Notes under the pieces: generated by a model
What the model was told of the DNA's origin: nothing
The model's database searches: none
The model's input: only the letters and a program-made list of their open reading frames with translations
Translations under genes and position numbers: made by a program
DNA from: Gammaproteobacteria bacterium
GTDB lineage: Bacteria > Pseudomonadota > Gammaproteobacteria > Steroidobacterales > Steroidobacteraceae
Direction: 5' to 3'
DNA: 56,057 nucleotides
Assembly (NCBI GenBank): GCA_003134045.1
Contig: PLAH01000149.1
Span: forward strand, 1 to 56,057
Shown: positions 44,563 through 53,589 of the stretch, in pieces
How positions within the stretch are numbered: position 1 is the first letter of the stretch
Layout: each line of letters begins with the position of its first letter

Positions 44563-45526
44563 CCTCGAAGCGGTCCCTGATGTCCCACTGATGAGGCCGG
44601 GCGCCGCTGCTGTCGCCGAGTCGGATCATCTCGCCGGCAAGCTTTCCCGCGGATAATTCGAAGCGCACGTAGTGGTAGTTCGGGAAATCCGTGCCGCGAT
44701 ACGAATCCTCGGTCGTGCGATCGATCTCGTACGGATGCGCGCCGCCGCCGCCCGACACCAGGTACGTCACGCCCGCATGCTGCAGGCGTTCGTAGTTGTG
44801 CACGTGGCCGGCGCTCACCACGAAACGCGCGGCCGAATGCGCGGCCAGGCCTTCCAGATACGCAGCGAGCGCTCGTTCGTTCGGCCGCGGGTTGTGGTCC
44901 ACGAGCTTCACCGTCTGCACGTCGGCTAGCGGCGGATGATGGATGACGATCAGCACCACCCGCACCCGGACGTCGAGCGCCGCTATTTCCCGTTCGAGCC
45001 ACGCCTGCTGCTCGCTGCCCGGCAACAAGGACGCCGTGCTGTCGAGCGCTACGGCCAGCACTCGCGAGCCCAACGCCACGGAATACCAACGTCGATCCCG
45101 CAGCTCCGGGTACGCCGTCCACCAGCGCTCCAAGCACACCGCCTGCAGGCAGGCGGCGAACTCATGATTGCCCAGCGCCGGATAGATGCGCAGGCCGTCC
45201 TCCCGCCAGCGAGCCGTCTCCTCGCGGTACACCGCATAGTCGGAGGCGATCCCGTGATAGGGCACGTCGCCGTTGACGAACACCGCCGCAGGCCGCTCCG
45301 CGGCGATCTTGGCCACCAATGCCTGCCGCGCTGCCGGGCTGGTCGCCTCGGTTTCCGCAGGGTCGGTGAAGCGCATGTCGCCGTATGCGACGAACACCAG
45401 CGGCGTCGGCAAGTCCGCATCGGCGACCGTGAACGTGGCCGCGGCGGCGTCCAGCCGCACCGCCAACGCCGCGAATCCCGCGAACGTCAGCGCATATAAA
45501 CACATTGTGGGGAACCGCCGCGGCAT
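44546..45526 (-). CDS. Secreted metallophosphoesterase
   Basis: 326 residues. Signal peptide MPRRFPTMCLYALTFAGFAALAVRLDAAA, so periplasmic. Metal-binding motifs of the calcineurin-like fold are complete: VAYGDMRF, FVNGDVPYHG, ALGNHEFAA, VIHHPPLAD and VSAGHVHNYERL. These match purple-acid-phosphatase or nucleotidase-like enzymes; the substrate is unknown. The start at 45526 or the Met at 45505 are both possible. It is divergent from the tricorn-like protease gene with about 67 bp between starts. Confidence 0.88.
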   Translation of the reverse strand: MPRRFPTMCLYALTFAGFAALAVRLDAAAATFTVADADLPTPLVFVAYGDMRFTDPAETEATSPAARQALVAKIAAERPAAVFVNGDVPYHGIASDYAVYREETARWREDGLRIYPALGNHEFAACLQAVCLERWWTAYPELRDRRWYSVALGSRVLAVALDSTASLLPGSEQQAWLEREIAALDVRVRVVLIVIHHPPLADVQTVKLVDHNPRPNERALAAYLEGLAAHSAARFVVSAGHVHNYERLQHAGVTYLVSGGGGAHPYEIDRTTEDSYRGTDFPNYHYVRFELSAGKLAGEMIRLGDSSGARPHQWDIRDRFEVSLPP

Positions 45527-45593
45527 GCAACGATCCTACGCTCGACCGGACTCGGAATACACGGCTAGTTACCGCATACAAAGGAGCTTAGTC

Positions 45594-48500
45594 TTGCGCC
45601 GTAGGCATCAATTCATCGTTTCACAGGGATTGCTGTGTATCGCCGCAGCGGTCGCCGGCGCATGGGGTGCCGCGAGCGCCGCGACCACGGCCCCTGCGGC
45701 CGGCGCCGCCGGCAAGCCGCACCTGTTCCAATCCCCCGCGCTCAGCCGGGAAGTGATCGCCTTCGGTTACGCGGGAGACTTGTGGACCGTGCCGCGCGGC
45801 GGCGGCCACGCCTCGCGGCTGACGGTCGGCGTGGGCCTGGAGACGGCGCCGATCTTCTCGCCGGATGGCACCACCATCGCCTTCACCGGCGAGTACGACG
45901 GCAACACCGACGTGTTCACCATTCCCGCCGTGGGCGGCATACCGCATCGCGTGACCTATCACCCCGGAGCCGACGTCGCGGTGGGATGGACTCCCGACGG
46001 CAAGCGAATTCTGTTCCGCTCCGCGCGCGAAGCGGCCAGCCGCTACACCCAGTTATTCTCCATCGCCGCCGGCGGCGGCGAGGCCACGCGGCTGCCGCTG
46101 CCCATGGCCTATCAAGGCCAGATCTCGCCCGATGGTTCGCACATCGCCTATTCACCGCTGGCGCCGGCCTTCGGCTTCGACTACAGCGCCTACGTGGCCT
46201 GGGGCAATTACCGCGGCGGCCGCGCCAGTACCGTCTGGCTGACCTCGTTGCCCGGGCTCGAGTCCATCGAGATCCCGCATGAACGCGCCTCGGATTTCTT
46301 CCCGGTGTACATCGGCCAACAGGTGTACTTTCTGTCGGGCCGCGGCGGCCGCACCGGCATCTACCGCTACGATCCCGCCACCAGACAGGTGAGCGAAGCC
46401 CTGCATAACGAGGGGCCCGACATTCGCAGCCTGGCCGGCGACGGCACCACGCTCACCTACGATCAGCTCGGCGAGATCCATCTGTACGATCCGGCCACCG
46501 GTCAGGCCCACGCCGTGTCCATTCAGGTGGAAGCCGATCTGCCGGAAGTGAGGAGGACCCTCAAGTACGTGGGGGCCGAAATCGACCACGTGGCCGTGTC
46601 GCCCACCGGCCTGCGCGCCGCGCTGGAAGCGCATGGGGAAATATTGACGGTGCCGCTGAAAGCCGGTCCCACCCGCAACATCACCAACACGCCGGGCGTG
46701 ATGGAACGTTCGCCCGCGTGGTCGCCCGACGGGCAGTCGATCGCGTATTTCTCCGACGAATCCGGGCTGTATGCCCTGCACGTCGGCTCGCAGCTGGGCA
46801 CCGCGCAGGCCGGCGGCCCCGCCATGAAGAAATTTCCGCTCGCGGCGGAGCCCGCGTACTACTTCGAGCCGCGCTGGTCGCCGGACTCGAAACGCATCGC
46901 GTTCCACGACAATCGCCTGAACATCTACCTGCTCGATACGGTGAGCGGCAAGCTCAGCATCATCAACGGCAAGGACGCCTACGGCGGCTTCTCCGACCCG
47001 AGCTACGACGTTGCATGGTCGCCCGACTCGAAGTGGATCGCCTACCCCCGCTCGCTCGCGAACCATCTGCACGCACTGTTCCTGTACTCCGTCGACAGCG
47101 GAAAATCCACGCAGCTCACCGATCAGATGGCCGACGCGCGCCTGCCCACATTCGACCGCGGCGGCAAATACCTGTTCTTCACCGCCAGCACGAATTCCGG
47201 CGCCACCTCGGACGGACTCGACATGACCAGCGATCTGTACGAGGTGCGCTCCAACATCTACGCGCTGGTGCTGGCCGCGGATCAGCCCTCGCCGCTCGCG
47301 CCCGAACTCGACGATGAAAAGGCCGCGGGCCCGAAGGCCACGCCGCCCAAGGAAGCCGATGGCGCCGGCCGCACCGATGAGCCCCGCGGCGCACGGCAAA
47401 AATCCCGACAGTTCGCGGGGCCGGGCGCGGCCCCGCCGGCCACTGCCTCCGCCACGCCGGCCAACGCGCCCGCTGCCGGCGCCGCGACTCCCAAGGTCAA
47501 AGTCGACTTGAACGGCATCGGTGCGCGGGTGGTGGCCCTGCCGTTGCCGGCCGCCGCCTATGTGGCGCTCACCGCCGGCACCCACGGCAGCCTGTATTTT
47601 CTGGTGCGCGCCGATGCCGGCCGCTATGACGACCGCGCAGCCACCTTGAGCCGGTGGACCCTCGAGGACAAGAAGACCGAGAAGCTGGCGGAGCGCATCG
47701 AGAGCATCGAGCTGTCCGCCGACGGCGAGAAGATGCTGCTCGCCGTCTCGAATCGCAAGCCCGACACGCCGCCCGAACCGGGCAGCGAGGATGCGCGCCC
47801 GAGCTACGTGATCGTGGCCGCGAACGTGCCGCTCAAGGCCGGCGACGGCGCCCTGTCGTTGACCGGCCTGCAGGTGCGGGTGGATCCCGCCGCGGAATGG
47901 ACCCAGATGTATCACGAGGTATGGCGCATCGAGCGCGCCTATTTCTACGACCCCCATTTTCACGGAGCGCCGACGGCGGCCGACGAGCGGCGCTTCGAAC
48001 CCTACGTCGCGTCGATCGCCTCGCGAGCCGACCTCAACTACATCTTCCAGGAAATGCTGGGCGCCTTCTCCGTAGGCCACTTGCGCGGCAGCGGCGGCGC
48101 GATTCCCCATGCCCGGCACTTCGCCGGCGGCTTGCTGGGCGCCGACTATGTCGTGCGCGACGGCCGCTACTGCCTGTCGAAGATTTATTCCGGCGGCGAC
48201 TTCAATCCGCGCGAGAAGGCGCCGCTGGCGCAGCCCGGGCTCAATCTCGAGGTCGGCGATTGCATACTCGCGATCAACGGCGGCGATGTCCTCGCGTCGA
48301 TGGACATCCAGCAGCCGCTCGAGGGCACGGCCGACCACGCCATTACGTTGCGCGTCGCGTCCGCCGCCGGCAACGCGCGCGAGCTGACCGTGGTGCCCAC
48401 CGCCAGCGAGAGCACCTTGCGCAACACCGATTGGATCGAATCCAATCGACGCAAAGTGGACACTCTATCCGGGGGGAAGCTCGCCTACGTGTACCTGCCG

Positions 48501-49100
48501 AATACGGGTGCCGAAGGCTTTTTGAGCTTCAACCGTTACTACTTTGCTCAAACGCAGAAGGAGGGCGCCATCATCGACGAGCGCTTCAATGCGGGTGGCC
48601 AGGTCGCCGACTACATGATCGAGGTGATGAAGCGCCGCGTCGAAGCCTATTGGACGCCTCGGTACGGCAGTATCGAGCACACGCCGAACGCCGCGATCTA
48701 CGGTCCGAAGGTGATGATTGCAAATGAAGTCTCGGGCTCCGGCGGCGACGCCCTGCCCTGGCTGTTCAAACAGGCCCAGCTCGGCACGCTGGTGGGCAAG
48801 CGCACCTGGGGCGGCCTGGTCGGCATCGGCGAAATTCCGGTGTTGATGGACGGCGGCCATGTGACCAGCCCCAGCGTCGCGTTCTTCTCGCCGAAGGGCG
48901 AATGGGACGTCGAAAATCACGGCGTGGAGCCCGACGTCGTGGTCGAGCAGGACCCGAAGGCGGTCAGCGAAGGTCACGACCCGCAGTTGGAAACCGCGGT
49001 CTCCATCGCGCTGCGAGACCTCAAAGAACACCCGATTGTGGTACCGGTGCGGCCCGCCTATCCGGACTATAGCCAGGCTGCGGCCGGCGCGGCGCGTTGA
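45594..49100 (+). CDS. Tricorn-like serine protease (S41 family), secreted
   Basis: 1168 residues from the TTG at 45594, supported by AAGGAG at 45581-45586, 7 bp upstream; the longer frame begins inside the divergent gene. A signal peptide (LLCIAAAVAGAWGAASAA) is followed by a WD40/TolB-like beta-propeller pair (about 40-620), a low-complexity Ala/Pro/Gly linker (about 570-640), a PDZ-like domain (about 880-940) and the C-terminal S41 catalytic domain with the nucleophile Ser (about 1049) in VSGSGGD. Tricorn degrades oligopeptides. DEXFHGAP-like (DPHFHGAP) and VGHLRGSGG supply the His region. Probably periplasmic. Confidence 0.9.
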   Translation: MRRRHQFIVSQGLLCIAAAVAGAWGAASAATTAPAAGAAGKPHLFQSPALSREVIAFGYAGDLWTVPRGGGHASRLTVGVGLETAPIFSPDGTTIAFTGEYDGNTDVFTIPAVGGIPHRVTYHPGADVAVGWTPDGKRILFRSAREAASRYTQLFSIAAGGGEATRLPLPMAYQGQISPDGSHIAYSPLAPAFGFDYSAYVAWGNYRGGRASTVWLTSLPGLESIEIPHERASDFFPVYIGQQVYFLSGRGGRTGIYRYDPATRQVSEALHNEGPDIRSLAGDGTTLTYDQLGEIHLYDPATGQAHAVSIQVEADLPEVRRTLKYVGAEIDHVAVSPTGLRAALEAHGEILTVPLKAGPTRNITNTPGVMERSPAWSPDGQSIAYFSDESGLYALHVGSQLGTAQAGGPAMKKFPLAAEPAYYFEPRWSPDSKRIAFHDNRLNIYLLDTVSGKLSIINGKDAYGGFSDPSYDVAWSPDSKWIAYPRSLANHLHALFLYSVDSGKSTQLTDQMADARLPTFDRGGKYLFFTASTNSGATSDGLDMTSDLYEVRSNIYALVLAADQPSPLAPELDDEKAAGPKATPPKEADGAGRTDEPRGARQKSRQFAGPGAAPPATASATPANAPAAGAATPKVKVDLNGIGARVVALPLPAAAYVALTAGTHGSLYFLVRADAGRYDDRAATLSRWTLEDKKTEKLAERIESIELSADGEKMLLAVSNRKPDTPPEPGSEDARPSYVIVAANVPLKAGDGALSLTGLQVRVDPAAEWTQMYHEVWRIERAYFYDPHFHGAPTAADERRFEPYVASIASRADLNYIFQEMLGAFSVGHLRGSGGAIPHARHFAGGLLGADYVVRDGRYCLSKIYSGGDFNPREKAPLAQPGLNLEVGDCILAINGGDVLASMDIQQPLEGTADHAITLRVASAAGNARELTVVPTASESTLRNTDWIESNRRKVDTLSGGKLAYVYLPNTGAEGFLSFNRYYFAQTQKEGAIIDERFNAGGQVADYMIEVMKRRVEAYWTPRYGSIEHTPNAAIYGPKVMIANEVSGSGGDALPWLFKQAQLGTLVGKRTWGGLVGIGEIPVLMDGGHVTSPSVAFFSPKGEWDVENHGVEPDVVVEQDPKAVSEGHDPQLETAVSIALRDLKEHPIVVPVRPAYPDYSQAAAGAAR

Positions 49101-49155
49101 GCCGGCTTAGCGCCGGCGCTGGCCGTGGATCAGCCCTCGCCGGTCGCGCCCCGCT

Positions 49156-49656
49156 TCAACGGTGTGGCGGCGACCCCCGCTGAATCACGCTGCGGCGCTC
49201 GGCCGGGCTCATCTGATGCCACTGGCGGCGCAGCTCGGTACGCCGTTCCGGGGTCATCTGGCGAAAGCGCTGAAAATTCTCGCGCACCCGCTGCTGCTGC
49301 TCCGGCGGCAGGCTCTTGAACTGCTGCCAGCGCTGGCGCAGCACCTGCCGCTGTTCGGGGGGCATGGCGCGCCATTGGCTGAAGCGCTGCTGCGCGCTGG
49401 AACGCTGTTCGGGCGTCATCGACAGCCATCGCTGGCTGCCCTTGGCCAAGGACTGCTGCCGATCGGAGGGCAACGTGTTCCATGTGCCCTGATAGTTCCG
49501 CAGCAACTGCTGCTGCTGAGGCGACAGCGATTGCCAGTTGCGCGCCGCCGGAGCGGGCGCCGGCGATTGCTCGGACGCGGGCGGGGGACTCTGCGCAATG
49601 CAGACACTCGCCGTTGCGGCGAGCAGTGTCACACCGATTAACCAGGTCCTGATCAT
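49156..49656 (-). CDS. DUF3106 family secreted protein
   Basis: 166 residues. Signal peptide LIGVTLLAATASVCIA, then a Pro/Ala linker, then a helical repeat region of LSPQQQQLLRNYQGTWNTLP, LSMTPEQRSSAQQRFSQWRAM and MPPEQRQVLRQRWQQF type units of about 20 residues. DUF3106 has no known function. It overlaps the preceding small gene by ATGA and belongs to the four-gene sigma factor operon. Confidence 0.85.
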   Translation of the reverse strand: MIRTWLIGVTLLAATASVCIAQSPPPASEQSPAPAPAARNWQSLSPQQQQLLRNYQGTWNTLPSDRQQSLAKGSQRWLSMTPEQRSSAQQRFSQWRAMPPEQRQVLRQRWQQFKSLPPEQQQRVRENFQRFRQMTPERRTELRRQWHQMSPAERRSVIQRGSPPHR

Positions 49657-49916
49657 TGCTCTGAGTCCTGCGGCGGCGGCACGGGAGGTTGCTCCTTACG
49701 CGGCGCTGATTTCTTCAAAAATTCCCACCAAGCGGCATCGCCCACATCGTCTCCGCCCAAGAATTCGATGAACTCGTCGTCAGCTGTCGCCGGATCGGAC
49801 GTATCCGGCGGCGACTGCGGCGCCCGCGGCGTCGGTGGCTGCGTCGGCTGTCCCGCCCAGGCGGCCGTACTCAGGGCCGCGACAAAGCCCAGCCAGCAGT
49901 ACCGTGCCCGCGTCAC
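49653..49916 (-). CDS. Small secreted hypothetical protein
   Basis: 87 residues from GTG 49916. A signal sequence (LGFVAALSTAAWAG) is followed by a Pro/Asp-rich segment and an acidic motif DDEFIEFLGGDDVGDAAWWEFL. Not recognised by family name, but small proteins with an EFLG-D acidic motif often sit between the membrane anti-sigma-like gene and DUF3106 in relatives. 12 bp after the preceding gene and overlapping DUF3106. Confidence 0.65.
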   Translation of the reverse strand: MTRARYCWLGFVAALSTAAWAGQPTQPPTPRAPQSPPDTSDPATADDEFIEFLGGDDVGDAAWWEFLKKSAPRKEQPPVPPPQDSEQ

Positions 49917-49928
49917 CGAACGCGCAAT

Positions 49929-50348
49929 TTAAGCAGCCGGCTCGGAACCCGCGGCTTTATCCGCGAAGTCATAAAAATCGAGATCATCCTGCAACATTTC
50001 CAGCGCATCGCCGGAACCCCCATCGCTGGCGGCGACCATGTCCAAATCCTCCAGGTTGGCGGGGTCCCCCGCCAACCCATGGCTGCCGATGCCGCCGGTC
50101 CACAAGGCAACGCCCAACAAGGCGGCGGCCGCTACCCCCGCTGCCGGCGTCAACATCGGCAGGCGAAAGAACCACGGCCGGCGGCTCGACGCGGCGGCCG
50201 CGGCCAGCGCGGCATGACGCGCCTGGGTCAGGCGCGAACGCACGCGCATGTCGAGGCCATCGACGCTTTCCTGGAACAGCGTCCGACTGCGGGTCTCCAG
50301 CATGCCCTGCACTTCGCGGCCCTGCGCCTCGTGAATGTTCTCGTTCAT
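49929..50348 (-). CDS. DUF3619-like membrane protein, probable sigma-factor partner
   Basis: 139 residues. The ATG at 50348 overlaps the sigma factor stop (TGATG), which supports this start over the GTG codons just upstream. Residues about 10-45 form a soluble helical part (SRTLFQESVDGLDMRVRSRL), one membrane helix follows (AAGVAAAALLGVALWTGG), and the rest is an acidic periplasmic tail (MVAASDGGSGDALEMLQDDL). Position and layout suggest it binds or controls the sigma factor, but it lacks a recognisable anti-sigma zinc motif. Confidence 0.7.
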   Translation of the reverse strand: MNENIHEAQGREVQGMLETRSRTLFQESVDGLDMRVRSRLTQARHAALAAAAASSRRPWFFRLPMLTPAAGVAAAALLGVALWTGGIGSHGLAGDPANLEDLDMVAASDGGSGDALEMLQDDLDFYDFADKAAGSEPAA

Positions 50349-50965
50349 CACCACACCTCGCCCAATCGTTCGCGCAAGGTATGCACCGCGCGCGAGTAAT
50401 GCGTCTTGACGCTGCCTTCCGAGCAGCCCATGGCCCGCGCGGTGTCCGCCACATCCAAGCCCTCGAAGTTACGCAGCATGAATGCCTCGCGCTGCCGTGC
50501 CGGCAACTCGCGCAGCGATATCTCCAATGTCTGCATGGCCTGATCCCGCATCAGCAGCTCCGGCGCATCCGGTCCGCCGGCCGTCACGTTGTCGAGGGGA
50601 TCCTGGGCTTCGTTGTCCGGATCTTCCTTGGGTCCCGGCAGCCATACCATGAATTTCTTTCGCACCGTGCGGCGCCGCTGCAAATCGCGAATACCGTTTT
50701 CCAGAATTCGATAGAACAGCGGCCGCCATTCCGCGCTCGGCTTCGATGCATAGTTACGCGCCAGCTTGAGCATTGCATCCTGGACCACGTCCATTGCATC
50801 ATCCGCATCGCGCAGCGCGATCTGCGCCATGCGAAACGCCCGGCGCTCGATCTCGGCCAAGAATACATCGAGTTCTCGCGTGTGCTCCAGAACCGCTCCC
50901 CTGGGTGCTGGAGCGGGTTCATCCCAGACCGTCCAAGCGTGGTGGAGCGTATCAAAGCTTGCCAT
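50348..50965 (-). CDS. Sigma-70 family (ECF-type) RNA polymerase sigma factor
   Basis: 205 residues. Region 2 contains AFRMAQIALRDADDAMDVVQDAMLKLA, and region 4 contains LPARQREAFMLRNFEGLDVADTARAMGCSEGSVKTHYSRA, with the -35 recognition helix at the end. There is no region 1 or 3, as expected for ECF sigma factors. The SD is strong (AGGGGACGAGG before the ATG). It leads an operon with DUF3619-like, small secreted and DUF3106 genes, probably an envelope-responsive unit. Confidence 0.9.
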   Translation of the reverse strand: MASFDTLHHAWTVWDEPAPAPRGAVLEHTRELDVFLAEIERRAFRMAQIALRDADDAMDVVQDAMLKLARNYASKPSAEWRPLFYRILENGIRDLQRRRTVRKKFMVWLPGPKEDPDNEAQDPLDNVTAGGPDAPELLMRDQAMQTLEISLRELPARQREAFMLRNFEGLDVADTARAMGCSEGSVKTHYSRAVHTLRERLGEVW

Positions 50966-51098
50966 ACCTCGTCCCCTGGCCGTCGACGGCTAAACTGGTT
51001 CACTGTATAAACGCTCCACCCTCGCGATGGTTGACGACGGCTTGAACGGCCGGCGAGATGCGCAAGATCAGCGACTTACGCACATACGGCATGACGGA

Positions 51099-51117
51099 CC
51101 TTGCAATGTTTGCAAGG
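51099..51117. promoter_or_regulatory. Perfect palindrome, candidate operator near the sigma factor gene
   Basis: CCTTGCAA, a TGT spacer and TTGCAAGG form a perfect 8-bp inverted repeat about 134 bp upstream of the sigma factor start and 180 bp before priA. It could be a dimeric operator or a strong cruciform/hairpin. Confidence 0.4.
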
Positions 51118-51262
51118 CACACCTCACCGCGAGATCCAGAGGGCACTGCAACCCATTGAATTACAATGATTCTTACCGATTTCGTGCAGTTTTCCACCAT
51201 TTTGATTGCGACCCGAAACATAACGGGCACTTAGGCCTAATGATCCCGGCTTCTCAACAGAC

Positions 51263-51285
51263 TTATCCACAGCTTTTGTGGACAA
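51263..51285. promoter_or_regulatory. Inverted DnaA-box pair upstream of priA
   Basis: TTATCCACA (51263-51271) is a perfect DnaA box. TGTGGACAA (51277-51285) is its inverted partner with one mismatch, 5 bp away. The second box runs into the AAAGGA ribosome-binding site of priA, so a DnaA dimer or the hairpin could affect priA expression. Confidence 0.5.
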
Positions 51286-51295
51286 AAGGATTGCC

Positions 51296-53515
51296 GTGAT
51301 CCTGCAGATTGCGCTCGACATGCCGCTGCGCCGCGTATTCGACTATTCCTGGCCGCCGGATGTTGCCGCGGCAATGCCGGCGCTCGCTACGGGGCGGGGG
51401 GCCCCGCCGCTGGGCGTGCGCGTCAGAGTGCCCTTTGGGCGTCGGCAGGTGATCGGTGTGCTGGTGGGCACCGCCCTCGAATCGGCCGTCGCCGCCAACA
51501 AGCTCAAGGCCGCCATCGAGATATTGGACGAACGGCCGGTGTTCGATCCGGTGACCTTCGAGCTGCTGCGCTGGGCCGCCGACTACTATCACCACCCGCT
51601 CGGCGAGGTGATCGCGGCGGCGCTGCCGGTCAGCCTGCGCGACGGCCAGGCGGCCGACGACATCGTCGAGTCCTGGGTGCTCAGCGCGCCGGGCCGCGAG
51701 GAATTGGAACGCCCCACCAATCGCCGTGCGGCGCAGCAGCGCGCCCTGCTGGCGTGGCTTGCCGAGCATGCTCCCGCCACCGCGGAGCGCATCCGCGCCC
51801 ACTGGAAACCCGGGCTGCTGCGCGCGCTGGCCGAGCGCGGGTGGGCAACCGCGACGCGCAGCGCGGCGAGCGTCGCGCCGCTCGCCGCCTTCGAGGTGCG
51901 CCCCAGCGAGGTCACCCTGACCGAGGCCCAGGATCAGGTGGTGGGCGCCATGAACGCCTCATTCGGCCGCTTCGCCGCGTACCTGCTGTATGGCGTGACC
52001 GGCAGCGGTAAGACCGAGGTGTACTTGCGCGTGATCGCCGCGGCCATCGCTGCCGGCGGCCAAGCATTGGTGCTGGTGCCAGAAATCGGCTTGACGCCGC
52101 AGCTGGTCGCACGCTTCCGCGAGCGCTTCAGCGCCGGGGTCGCGGTGCTGCATTCGGCGCTCACCGGTACCGATCGCCGCGACGCGTGGCGCGCCGCGCA
52201 CGCCGGCCAGGCACGCATCGTCATCGGTACGCGCTCCGCGGTGTTCACTTCGCTGCCCCGCCTCGCGCTGATCGTGGTCGACGAAGAACACGATGCCTCC
52301 TACAAGCAACACGAGGGCTTTCGGTATTCGGCACGCGATCTCGCCGTCTGGCGAGCGCAGCGCGCGCACGTGCCCATCATCTTGGGCTCCGCCACTCCCT
52401 CGCTGGAGACCTTGGAAAACGTGGCGCAGGCGCGCTATTCGCAGCTGCTCCTGCCGCAGCGGCCGGGCGCCGCCCGCCCGCCCCACATGGCCTTGGTGGA
52501 TCTACGCAAACATGGCAGCGAACAGGGACTGTCGCAGCCGGCCATGCAGGCGATCAAGCAGCATCTGACGGCCGGCGGCCAGGTCATCGTGTTCCTGAAT
52601 CGGCGCGGCTACGCGCCTTCGCTGTTCTGCAACGCCTGCGGCTGGGTGGCGCCGTGTGCCCATTGCGACGCCCGCATGACATTGCATCGACGCGCCGCGC
52701 GGCTGCGCTGCCATCATTGCGGAGCCACTGCGCCGGTCCCGCTGACCTGCGGCAATTGCGGCCAGCCGCTGCACCCGGTGGGTCAGGGCACCGAACGGGT
52801 CGAGGAAACTCTGGCGCGCTTGTTCCCCGATGCGCCCCTCGCCCGTCTGGACCGCGACACAGCCACGGGGCGCGGTGCCATGGAGGTGGTGCTGAATCGC
52901 GTCCATAGCGGCGAGGCGCGCATTCTGGTGGGCACCCAGATGCTGACCAAGGGGCATCATTTTCCGGAGGTCAGCCTGGTGGTGATCCTGGATGCCGACC
53001 AGGGTCTGTTTGCCAGCGATTACCGCGCCACCGAGCGCCTGGCGCAAACCATCACCCAGGTGGCCGGACGCGCCGGACGTGCCGCACGTGCCGGCGAAGT
53101 GCTGATTCAAACTGAATTTCCCGAACATCCCCTGCTGACCCGGCTCATCGCCGAGGGCTACGCGGGCTTCGCGGCCAGCGCTCTGGAAGAGCGGCGCCAG
53201 GCCGAATGGCCGCCCTTCTCGCGCCTGGCCATGCTGCGTGCGGAAGCCAAGGACACCGCGGGATTGGATGGCTTCCTGCAAGCGGCCGCGCACGGCGGCC
53301 GTGCCTGGTCCGACTCGGCGGTGAAGATCCTGGGCCCCGCGCCCGCCCTGATCGCCCGCCGCGCCGATCACTTCCGTGCGCACCTGTTGATCGAATCGGC
53401 CGCGCGCGGCGCACTGCAGCGTTTCCTCGCCCGCTGGCTGCCGCAGGTGGAAACGCTGCCCGGGCCGTCCGGCCTGCGCTGGTCGATCGATGTCGATCCG
53501 CTCGAAGTAGATTGA
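51296..53515 (+). CDS. priA: Primosomal protein N' (replication restart helicase)
   Basis: 739 residues from GTG 51296; AAAGGA ends 5 bp before it. An earlier GTG at 51278 lies within the DnaA-like site. The 3'-end-binding domain opens with [15 protein letters not shown]. Walker A is [12 protein letters not shown], the DEEH box is [13 protein letters not shown], and the zinc-binding CxxC pairs are [18 protein letters not shown] and CGNCGQ. Helicase motifs V and VI ([23 protein letters not shown]) follow. PriA restarts stalled forks. Followed by argS after 74 bp. Confidence 0.96.
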   Translation: MILQIALDMPLRRVFDYSWPPDVAAAMPALATGRGAPPLGVRVRVPFGRRQVIGVLVGTALESAVAANKLKAAIEILDERPVFDPVTFELLRWAADYYHHPLGEVIAAALPVSLRDGQAADDIVESWVLSAPGREELERPTNRRAAQQRALLAWLAEHAPATAERIRAHWKPGLLRALAERGWATATRSAASVAPLAAFEVRPSEVTLTEAQDQVVGAMNASFGRFAAYLLYGVTGSGKTEVYLRVIAAAIAAGGQALVLVPEIGLTPQLVARFRERFSAGVAVLHSALTGTDRRDAWRAAHAGQARIVIGTRSAVFTSLPRLALIVVDEEHDASYKQHEGFRYSARDLAVWRAQRAHVPIILGSATPSLETLENVAQARYSQLLLPQRPGAARPPHMALVDLRKHGSEQGLSQPAMQAIKQHLTAGGQVIVFLNRRGYAPSLFCNACGWVAPCAHCDARMTLHRRAARLRCHHCGATAPVPLTCGNCGQPLHPVGQGTERVEETLARLFPDAPLARLDRDTATGRGAMEVVLNRVHSGEARILVGTQMLTKGHHFPEVSLVVILDADQGLFASDYRATERLAQTITQVAGRAGRAARAGEVLIQTEFPEHPLLTRLIAEGYAGFAASALEERRQAEWPPFSRLAMLRAEAKDTAGLDGFLQAAAHGGRAWSDSAVKILGPAPALIARRADHFRAHLLIESAARGALQRFLARWLPQVETLPGPSGLRWSIDVDPLEVD

Positions 53516-53589
53516 CCGCGCAGGCGGTGCGGCGCGCACTTTGCGGTAAACTGCCGGCCCCCTTTAATCAGCCGACCTCTCTGGACCCG

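Larger units (their letters stand above)
50966..51295. other. 330-bp divergent intergenic region between sigma factor and priA
   Basis: No coding gene is evident. It contains an 8-bp-arm palindrome at 51099-51117, a stretch poor in GC from about 51160 to 51230, and inverted DnaA-box-like sequences at 51263-51285 next to priA. No tRNA is visible. Confidence 0.6.

Noticed and set aside
45273..45593. Upstream extension of the tricorn-like frame
   Set aside because: It lies inside the divergent metallophosphoesterase gene and its promoter; AAGGAG and a signal peptide support the TTG at 45594.
46152..48338. 728-codon minus-strand frame opposite the tricorn-like protease
   Set aside because: Shadow frame with low-complexity composition and no domain; the plus-strand gene has propeller, PDZ and S41 features and a good SD.
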